Below, piece after piece: positions 58,487 to 64,000 of a DNA stretch of 64,000 nucleotides (the first letter of the stretch is position 1; each line of letters begins with the position of its first letter). Source of the DNA: Akkermansiaceae bacterium UBA2381 (GTDB lineage: Bacteria > Verrucomicrobiota > Verrucomicrobiia > Verrucomicrobiales > DEV007). The stretch is taken from NCBI GenBank assembly GCA_002344215.1, contig DDSV01000028.1:66287-130286 (forward strand). Reading direction: 5' to 3'. The translations under genes and the position numbers were made by a program. The notes under the pieces are model-generated. The model was not told the DNA's origin. It made no database searches and saw only the letters and a program-made list of their open reading frames with translations.

Positions 58487-58990
58487 ATGAAAGAATTACT
58501 CTTAATCCGTCACGCCAAATCCGACTGGGATCACCCCGGACTATCGGATCACGACCGCCCCCTGAACAGTCGCGGACTTAACGATGCCCCGCGCATGGCC
58601 GCCGCCCTCGAACAGCGCGGAGTCAAGCCGGATGCCATCATCTCAAGCACGGCGGTTCGCGCGGCATCGACCGCCACCATCCTCGCAGAGGCGATGAAGT
58701 TTCCCCGGGAGTCCATCATCTTCCTGCCTGAGCTTTACCTTGCGCCCCCCCGAACGATCCTGAGGGTCATCCAACAACTCGATGAAGCGGCCTCGACCGT
58801 CCTTATTTTCGGACACAATCCGGGGATGCATGAGACGGTTGATCTCCTCAGTGGCGACTCGGGGGCGGATGCCTTTCCGACCCTGGCGGTGGCACGTTTT
58901 GAGTTTCCGGTTGAATACTGGGGCCAAATCGAGCCAGGGAGCGGCTTGCTGGTGGAACTGCTCATCCCCCGGAATCTCGAGGGAGGGTGA
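58487..58990 (+). CDS. sixA: Phosphohistidine phosphatase SixA-like
   Basis: A 167-residue protein with the histidine phosphatase signature LLLIRHAKSDW and catalytic second His in FGHNPGMHE; RPLNSRGLNDAP and SSTAVRAASTA are typical of SixA. In E. coli SixA dephosphorylates histidine-containing phosphotransfer domains of ArcB and NPr; the partner here is unknown. The frame begins upstream at 58409 but ATG 58487 is the SixA-like start. Divergent from the PQQ gene by 107 bases. Confidence 0.9.
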   Translation: MKELLLIRHAKSDWDHPGLSDHDRPLNSRGLNDAPRMAAALEQRGVKPDAIISSTAVRAASTATILAEAMKFPRESIIFLPELYLAPPRTILRVIQQLDEAASTVLIFGHNPGMHETVDLLSGDSGADAFPTLAVARFEFPVEYWGQIEPGSGLLVELLIPRNLEGG

Positions 58991-59058
58991 GCAATGTTAC
59001 CGTATTTCACTTTGGATAATTCACGCTGATGTTATAATTCCGAACCAATCGAAGCGAT

Positions 59059-59805
59059 ATGAACGATGCACCTCCTCCGCTGACGCCCTCATCACCCCAG
59101 TCCCCCTATCAACAGCCCCAGTATCAGGCCCCGCCGAAATCGGGATCGGGTGGGAAGTGGGCTCTGGGCTGCGGCCTCGGCTGTTTTGCGCTGCTCATCG
59201 TTGCAGCGATTGTAGGCTACTTCGCCTTTTCCTCTTTCAAGAAGATGGCATCGGGAGTGGTGGAGGGATACACTGCAATTGAAGCGGCGGAGATCGAAGT
59301 CCCGCAAGTTCCTCAAGATCTGGTGGACGGCGCTGCGGCCAAGTTCAATGCGTTTAAGTCCGGCGTCGAAGGCGGCACCCCGGTTCCTCTGGAACTCACG
59401 GGCGACGAGATCAATGCCTTGATCTTCAATCATCCGAATTTCAAAGCGCTCGCCGGCAAAGCCAATGTCTCGATTGACGGGAATGTCCTGAGCAGCCGGG
59501 TCAGTGTGGATCTCGATGATCTGGAAATCCCCGTGAAGTTTCTCGCGGACGCGGCAAAGGGGAGATATTTCAACGGTGAAGCCTCTTTCACCCTCGGAAT
59601 GGCGGTGGGACGTCCGGTCCTTTATATCGAAGGACTCGCGGTGAATGGAAATAAGATACCCGATGAGTTTCTGCAGGAACTGCGGAAGAAGAATCTCTTC
59701 GAAGAAGCCGGCGACAGTCCGGAAATGAAGGCCGCTCTCGAGAAAATTGAAGACATGCGAATTGAGAACGGGCAACTCATCATCGTCCCCAAGGCTGCGC
59801 CCTGA
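59059..59805 (+). CDS. Single-pass membrane protein, possible YpmS-like domain
   Basis: A 248-residue protein: Pro/Gln-rich cytoplasmic N-terminus (1-36), a transmembrane helix (about 38-60, CGLGCFALLIVAAIVGYFAF), and a periplasmic domain with LELTGDEINALIF, VSIDGNVLSSRVSVDL and FTLGMAVGRPVLYIEG. The same order (Pro-rich, helix, then T/S-x-x-x-x-N motif domain) is seen in the protein at 18551, so they may be paralogues; comparison with the YpmS/DUF2140 type is tentative. Function unknown. Confidence 0.7.
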   Translation: MNDAPPPLTPSSPQSPYQQPQYQAPPKSGSGGKWALGCGLGCFALLIVAAIVGYFAFSSFKKMASGVVEGYTAIEAAEIEVPQVPQDLVDGAAAKFNAFKSGVEGGTPVPLELTGDEINALIFNHPNFKALAGKANVSIDGNVLSSRVSVDLDDLEIPVKFLADAAKGRYFNGEASFTLGMAVGRPVLYIEGLAVNGNKIPDEFLQELRKKNLFEEAGDSPEMKAALEKIEDMRIENGQLIIVPKAAP

Positions 59806-59847
59806 TCGGTCCGCAGTGACGTTTGTTAGAGCGGGAGAGGGGTCGCC

Positions 59848-60102
59848 TCAGAGCTTTTCGTAGGTGCCCTCGTCCCGTTTTTCGAGAACGGTGAAGCCCG
59901 CTTTCTTCGCATCGACGACGGAAAGCGGCTTTGCGACCTTGGGTGAGGTTACTCCGCGGGAAACGAGTTTCTTGACCGGATTCCGGCAGAGTGGACAGAG
60001 ATCGAGTGCCGGACGGGTGAGGGGGCGGCGGATTTCAAAGCCCTTTTGACAGATCCGGCACCCTTTCTCGGGATCACTGGTGATGTACTCGTAGACGGGC
60101 AT
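59848..60102 (-). CDS. Small FmdB-like zinc ribbon protein
   Basis: An 84-residue protein from ATG 60102: MPVYEYITSDPEKGCRICQKGFEI, then LCPLCRNPVKKL. Two Cys pairs form a zinc ribbon similar to FmdB proteins. It is downstream of rpsN on the same strand but a terminator lies between, so it is probably transcribed separately or by read-through. A related longer protein is at 18210. Confidence 0.8.
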   Translation of the reverse strand: MPVYEYITSDPEKGCRICQKGFEIRRPLTRPALDLCPLCRNPVKKLVSRGVTSPKVAKPLSVVDAKKAGFTVLEKRDEGTYEKL

Positions 60103-60183
60103 GATGAAAATATCCCCGCGAGAGGGTGGCTTTGCAAATGATAAGCCCTTGATCCATTCGCTGAAATGCCTGCCTCGCGGACA

Positions 60184-60212
60184 CAAAAAAAGCGGAGCCA
60201 GAAGACTCCGCC
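60184..60212 (-). terminator. Rho-independent terminator of rpsN
   Basis: On the minus strand GCGGAG and CTCCGC (6 bp) enclose an 8-base loop and are followed by a run of T (A-run at 60184-60191 on the plus strand). It lies 30 bases past the rpsN stop. Confidence 0.85.
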
Positions 60213-60241
60213 TTTCGACATTTCCCGATACGGGAGAAAGA

Positions 60242-60511
60242 TTACCAGCTCGACTTGGTGACGCCGGGGATCATTCCGTGTGAGGCAAGCTCGCGGAAGG
60301 TGATACGGGACATCTTGAAGCGGCGGAGATAACCGCGGCGACGACCGGTGACTTCGCAGCGATTGACAAGTCGAGTCGGACTCGCGTCGCGAGGAAGAAG
60401 AGTGAGACCATCATAGTCCTTCTCTGCTTTCAACTTCGCACGAAGCTTCGCGTATTTATTTACAGTGCGCTGCTTGCGCGCGTTTCGGGTGATCCAACTC
60501 TCTTTCGCCAT
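60242..60511 (-). CDS. rpsN: 30S ribosomal protein S14 (zinc-independent form)
   Basis: An 89-residue S14: MAKESWITRNARKQRTVNKYA, then RCEVTGRRRGYLRRFKMSRITFRELA and the terminal GMIPGVTKSSW. It has no CxxC...CxxC zinc knuckle, so it is the C- form. It is alone, not in the spc operon. It is followed by a strong terminator. S14 helps assemble the 30S head. Confidence 0.97.
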   Translation of the reverse strand: MAKESWITRNARKQRTVNKYAKLRAKLKAEKDYDGLTLLPRDASPTRLVNRCEVTGRRRGYLRRFKMSRITFRELASHGMIPGVTKSSW

Positions 60512-60607
60512 GGTAGGGGGGGAATTTACGCCTTTTGACCAATTTTCAAGCGGAAAATGAACAAATACGCTCGTCAAAGGGTCACTGACTGTGGTTTCCT
60601 TCCCCTA

Positions 60608-61420
60608 ATGCGCAAGCTTGTTTTTATTCTTTCGGTCGGCCTGGTCACTACTTCACCTGAGAGCTCGCATCTCCGTGCCCAGGACAGCAGTGCGGACGAT
60701 TCTTCATCGGTATCTGAGGAAAAAGACTGGCTCGAATACTACTATGAGAATCCGACCCCGGAGCGGTTCGTCGATCAGATGAAAGACTGGGCCGAGGATG
60801 GCACCCTTGAGAGTGATCATGCCAAGCCGGCCCTGATCGCGTTTACGAGCCAGGTCCTCCGACAGAATCGCGAGCGGATCGAGGAGTGGTACGACGCCCT
60901 TTCCGGGCTTACTCCGGAGCAGATGCAGGTCATTCATACGGGGATGCTCTACTCCCGGACGACGGAGGCCGACGACCTCATGCGGGATCGTTTCGGAAAA
61001 GCCTATGAGGAGCAAAAGGAGGAGACGCCGAAGATCCTTGAGTTGCCCCTCGACCGCGTGGATACCATGGACATGGTCTGGGGTTTCTTTTACGCCACAG
61101 GTTCCGAAGGCGCGATCCGGCGTGTCGTGACCTGCTTCCGCTTCCGGGATGCACCCGACAAGCCTCCCGGGGTGGATGTTCCGGAAGGATATAAGCCGCT
61201 CTACAAAGAATTGCCCGAATTTGCCCTCGGTTCGCTCGTTTCCAACGCCTCGCGGCACCCGCGCATCATTGAGATCCTCAAAGAGATGTATGCGAACGAC
61301 AAGAGCCTCCTCGAAATGGAGAGGGAGGGCGTTTACGAAGTTCTCTCCGAGCTGGATCCAAAGGCATTCCCTCCGAAGGAATCGAAGGGCGATGCCGTTT
61401 CGAAGGGCGATGCCGTTTGA
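60608..61420 (+). CDS. Secreted protein of unknown function
   Basis: A 270-residue protein starting at ATG 60608 (MRKLVFILSVGLVTTS) with a signal peptide of about 25 residues. The rest is alpha-helical and acidic (WLEYYYENPTPERFVDQMKDW, HTGMLYSRTTEADDLMRD, YANDKSLLEMEREGV). It ends in a duplicated hexapeptide SKGDAV-SKGDAV encoded by an exact 18-bp tandem duplication. Family not recognised. It converges with the KDG kinase gene. Confidence 0.7.
   Translation: MRKLVFILSVGLVTTSPESSHLRAQDSSADDSSSVSEEKDWLEYYYENPTPERFVDQMKDWAEDGTLESDHAKPALIAFTSQVLRQNRERIEEWYDALSGLTPEQMQVIHTGMLYSRTTEADDLMRDRFGKAYEEQKEETPKILELPLDRVDTMDMVWGFFYATGSEGAIRRVVTCFRFRDAPDKPPGVDVPEGYKPLYKELPEFALGSLVSNASRHPRIIEILKEMYANDKSLLEMEREGVYEVLSELDPKAFPPKESKGDAVSKGDAV
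61382..61417 (+). repeat. 18-bp exact tandem duplication at the 3' end of a CDS
   Basis: TCGAAGGGCGATGCCGTT at 61382-61399 is repeated without a change at 61400-61417, adding SKGDAV once more before the stop. The perfect identity suggests a recent slippage event. Confidence 0.92.
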
Positions 61421-61439
61421 TAGCGAACGGCACCTGCCT

Positions 61440-62537
61440 TTAGCGAACCACTCTTGCCCCGCCGCCAGCGACTACTTTTTCCACTTCGGACAGGGTCGCC
61501 ATCGTGGTGTCGCCGGGCGTGGTCATGGCGAGGGCACCATGGGCCGCACCATACTGGATCGCTTTCTCCGGATCGTTGAACCTGAGGAACCCGTAGGCAA
61601 AGCCCGAGGCAAAGCTGTCGCCACCGCCGACCCGGTCAAGGATCTCGAGGTTCGGGTAGGCGTTTGACTCATAGAACTTTCCGTCGTGCCAGCAGATCGC
61701 GCCCCAGTCGTTGACGGTGGCGGTGTGAACTTCGCGCAGGGTGGTCGCAGTGGCTTTGAAATTGGGGAATTCCTTGATCGCCGTTTCGATCATCTTCTTG
61801 AAGTTGGTCACGTCAATGCCGCGCACGTTTTCGTCGACGCCCTCGACCTCGAAGCCGAGCGAGGCGGTGAAGTCCTCCTCGTTGCCGATCATGACGTCGA
61901 CATACTTCGCGATCTCGCGGTTCACCTCCTGTGCCTTGGCGAGGCCGCCGATGGAGCTCCAAAGCGAGGGGCGGTAGTTGAGGTCGTAGCTCACGACGGT
62001 GCCATATTTCTGGGCCGCTTTGCAGGCTTCGATGGTGAGCTCGGCGGTGGATTCGGAGAGCGCGGCGAAAATGCCGCCGGTGTGGAACCAGCGTGCTCCC
62101 TGTTTGCCGAAAATCTCATCCCAGTCGAAGTCGCCGGGCTTCATCTGGCTCGCTGCGGTGTTGGCGCGATCGGGACAGCCCACTGCTCCCCGGATACCGA
62201 AGCCGCGCTCGGTGAAGTTAAGACCGTTGCGCACGTCGCGCCCGATCCCGTCATATTTTTTCCATTGAATGAAGCGGGTGTCGACGCCCCCCTGAAGAAT
62301 GAAGTCCTCGATGAGGCGACCGATCGGATTGTCGGCAAAGGCGGTCACGGTCGCGGCGCGGAGCCCGAAGCAACGGCGGAGACCCCGGGTGACGTTGTAT
62401 TCTCCGCCGCCCTCCCAGGCGGCAAACTGGCGGGCGGTGTGAATACGGCCCTCGCCCGGGTCGAGGCGGAGCATCACTTCGCCCATGGAGATACAATCGT
62501 AGGCAACTTCGGAAGCGGGTTTGATGGTGAGAGACAT
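61440..62537 (-). CDS. PfkB-family sugar kinase, 2-keto-3-deoxygluconate kinase-like
   Basis: A 365-residue protein. The PfkB fold opens with CISMGEVMLRLDPGEGRI and GGGEYNVTRGLRR, and the ATP-binding signature is DRVGGGDSFASGFAYG with the catalytic Asp. SYDLNYRPSLW and IGNEEDF are typical of KDG kinases. It would phosphorylate 2-keto-3-deoxygluconate from uronic acid breakdown. A D-2-hydroxyacid dehydrogenase gene lies upstream on the same strand, separated by a repeat element; cotranscription is uncertain. Confidence 0.88.
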   Translation of the reverse strand: MSLTIKPASEVAYDCISMGEVMLRLDPGEGRIHTARQFAAWEGGGEYNVTRGLRRCFGLRAATVTAFADNPIGRLIEDFILQGGVDTRFIQWKKYDGIGRDVRNGLNFTERGFGIRGAVGCPDRANTAASQMKPGDFDWDEIFGKQGARWFHTGGIFAALSESTAELTIEACKAAQKYGTVVSYDLNYRPSLWSSIGGLAKAQEVNREIAKYVDVMIGNEEDFTASLGFEVEGVDENVRGIDVTNFKKMIETAIKEFPNFKATATTLREVHTATVNDWGAICWHDGKFYESNAYPNLEILDRVGGGDSFASGFAYGFLRFNDPEKAIQYGAAHGALAMTTPGDTTMATLSEVEKVVAGGGARVVR

Positions 62538-62598
62538 AGGGAGATGGGAGTTAAAAGATAGAAGTTGTGAGGTAGAGAATCAGTCCTGTGTAAAATAA

Positions 62599-62694
62599 TT
62601 TGGACCACGAATGACACGAATTAACACGAATGAAATTTTAAAACTAAGCGCTGCTTGTTAGGATTTGGGTAAATTCGTGCCCGTTCGTGGTCAA
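62599..62694. repeat. Dispersed CACGAAT-type inverted repeat
   Basis: Left arm TTGGACCACGAATGACACGA (62600-62619) continuing with AT-rich units, right arm AATTCGTGCCCGTTCGTGGT (62673-62692). The arms are complementary at most positions with about 50 bases between. Units of the form ACACGAAT occur three times in tandem on the left. This is the recognised-from-memory ATTCGTGG family of intergenic repeats, found across several phyla. Confidence 0.65.
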
Positions 62695-62711
62695 TACCCT
62701 TCTTGAGGTCC

Positions 62712-63686
62712 TCAGAATTTATTCGCCTGAATAAAATCGGAATCGCCCTTGAGATAATTGATCAAGTTGTGCGTCGCCCGCAGTGCCTGCCTCTCAACGC
62801 TCTCGTAGGTACGGGAGGCAATGTGGCTGGTAATGATGCAGTTCGGCGCGGTGAAAAGAGGGTGATTCGCGGCGGGGGGTTCCTCATCGAGGACGTCGGC
62901 TCCGTAGCCTCCGACCTTGCCGCTGGCGAGGGCGGCGGCGATGTCCTTCGTGTCGACGAGTTCACCCCGAGCACAGTTGAGAACGATGACGCCGTCTTTC
63001 ATTTCGGCGATCTTTTCCGCGTTGATCATTCCGTGGGTATTTTTGTCGAGGAAACAGTGGAGACTCACGACATTCGCCCCAAGGAGCACATCGTCCATCG
63101 TCAGGCAGCGAACCACCCCATGCTGGGTAGCGAAAGCCTCGTCAAAGTAGGGGTCGTAGGCGATTACGGGCATACCAAAGGCCTTCGCGCGTATTGCGAC
63201 CTCCTTACCGATACGACCGAGACCGATGATGCCCATGGTCGAGCCGAGGATCTCATGTCCAACGGGCTTTTTCCAACCGGCGACCCATTTACCAGCCTTC
63301 ACATCGACGGCATTTTCCTGGATCTTCTTGGTGAGACTGAGGAGAAGACCGAAGGTGTGCTCCGCCACGGTGGTGTGGTTGACTCCGGGGGTGTTGAGGA
63401 CGGGGAGCTTTTGCTCGGTGGCGTAGGCGACGTCGATTTTATCGAGTCCGATTCCGTATTTGCTGATCACCTTGAGGCGGGGGGCCGACTTCTCGATTAC
63501 CGCACGGGTGATGGCATCATCGCCGCAGAGGAAAGCGTCGAACTCCCCTGAGAGAGCCAGCATCGCGGATTCCGGAAGGGGCCCCCGTTCGCGGACGATC
63601 TCGAAGCCCTGGGACTCAAGGAGTTCATGATGAGGGCCGGGGGTGTCCTGATAACTGGTGGTGGTCAGCAAAATTCGGGTTGTCAT
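62712..63686 (-). CDS. D-2-hydroxyacid dehydrogenase
   Basis: A 324-residue protein (start ATG 63686) with GIIGLGRIGKEVA for NAD binding, and catalytic residues in CARGELVD (Arg), DVLDEEPP (Glu) and SHIASRT (His). SerA-like or glyoxylate/hydroxypyruvate reductase-like enzymes share this form; there is no ACT domain, so it is not a long SerA. The neighbouring kinase suggests sugar-acid metabolism. Divergent from the gene starting at 63747. Confidence 0.9.
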   Translation of the reverse strand: MTTRILLTTTSYQDTPGPHHELLESQGFEIVRERGPLPESAMLALSGEFDAFLCGDDAITRAVIEKSAPRLKVISKYGIGLDKIDVAYATEQKLPVLNTPGVNHTTVAEHTFGLLLSLTKKIQENAVDVKAGKWVAGWKKPVGHEILGSTMGIIGLGRIGKEVAIRAKAFGMPVIAYDPYFDEAFATQHGVVRCLTMDDVLLGANVVSLHCFLDKNTHGMINAEKIAEMKDGVIVLNCARGELVDTKDIAAALASGKVGGYGADVLDEEPPAANHPLFTAPNCIITSHIASRTYESVERQALRATHNLINYLKGDSDFIQANKF

Positions 63687-63746
63687 AAGAAGGGGCAACG
63701 ATTAGCGAAATGCTGCACGAAAACAAGAATCAAGTTCAGCACCCCG

Positions 63747-64000
63747 ATGGAAGATTCCCTCACCAAAGACCTCGGTCCCCAGCCCCTTGACGCCATTCTC
63801 GACGAGATCGGCCTCAGCAACCATCAGCTTGTCGCCCTTAGCACGGAGCAACTGACCCACAAGCAGGTTCAAAAGGCGAGGAAGGGAAGGCGAATCTCGG
63901 TGAATATTCAGCGGAAGATTTTGAGAGCGCTGAATGCGTTTCCCGGCACGGAAGAAAGCAGGCTGAAGCCGGCGCCCCAGCCGGGGGAGGGGGAGGGTCC
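63747..64000 (+). CDS. Conserved small HTH-like protein, 3' end beyond window
   Basis: The frame is open from ATG 63747 to the window edge (84 codons visible). LDAILDEIGLSNHQLVALST and KQVQKARKGRRISVNIQRKIL read as a helix-turn-helix-like, basic segment similar to Cro/C1-type domains. The tail becomes Pro/Gly/Glu-rich. It is divergent from the dehydrogenase gene by 60 bases. Probably a small DNA-binding protein. Confidence 0.65.
   Translation, partial: MEDSLTKDLGPQPLDAILDEIGLSNHQLVALSTEQLTHKQVQKARKGRRISVNIQRKILRALNAFPGTEESRLKPAPQPGEGEG

Noticed and set aside
1..64000. tRNA, rRNA, tmRNA, SRP RNA, RNase P RNA and CRISPR arrays
   Set aside because: No T-arm-like GTTCRAATC, SRP tetraloop, RNase P core or regularly spaced repeats were recognised by eye; tRNAscan-SE and Infernal would be needed to exclude them.

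Overview
The window reads as ordinary chromosome from a GC-rich Gram-negative bacterium, most likely a member of the Verrucomicrobiota. That assignment is inferred from the gene mix: three secreted PQQ-type beta-propeller proteins, a GHL10-type glycoside hydrolase, several small lipoproteins, a Lys/Ala-tailed basic protein of the kind found in this phylum, and dispersed intergenic repeats. Most start codons lack a Shine-Dalgarno sequence. No rRNA, tRNA, CRISPR array, prophage, intact insertion sequence or recognisable defence island was found. About 66 protein genes are supported; the first and last run off the window.

Layout. 1-14.5 kb: a GHL10 glycoside hydrolase (cut by the edge), mgtE, an operon of a lipoprotein deacetylase and ffh, a glutaredoxin-like gene, parB, an M28 lipoprotein, then a leftward block of xylA, an M50 protease and a DUF3857/transglutaminase protein, and a PQQ propeller protein. 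14.7-24.9 kb: response regulator-cls-cysteine desulfurase operon, rhodanese, FmdB zinc ribbon, a repeat-bearing membrane protein, Nudix and MBL enzymes, purH, a LysM lipoprotein, and an unusual sugar-phosphate cyclase. 25-34.5 kb: aldose epimerase and a PQQ protein head to head, two aroE paralogues, deoA, a lipoprotein with a PD-DxK-like pattern, a C39-like protease, dhaK and dhaL. 34.5-41 kb: a small Tyr/Gly-rich secreted protein, an HTH-REC regulator, M23 peptidase, cimA, obgE with a large acidic insertion, and a 585-bp gene-free interval with paired DnaA boxes. 41-64 kb: AI-2E permease, MoxR ATPase, LRR protein, kamA, a transposase-like HTH protein, D,D-carboxypeptidase, phosphofructokinase, Lrp regulator with aminotransferase, nucleotidyltransferase, several Nudix genes, YacP-type nuclease, SixA phosphatase, rpsN, KDG kinase and a hydroxyacid dehydrogenase.

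Functionally the window mixes housekeeping genes (ffh, obgE, purH, rpsN, cimA, aroE, parB) with sugar and nucleoside catabolism (xylA, KDG kinase, dhaKL, galM-like, deoA, pfk) and envelope maintenance (cls, M23, S11, deacetylase, LysM). No single large new system stands out. The observations most worth following are the candidate replication origin at 40.56-41.01 kb, the insertion in Obg, the AroB-like cyclase with a KNG motif, the HTH-REC architecture, the PD-DxK-like lipoprotein, the near absence of Shine-Dalgarno sites, and several structured intergenic repeats.
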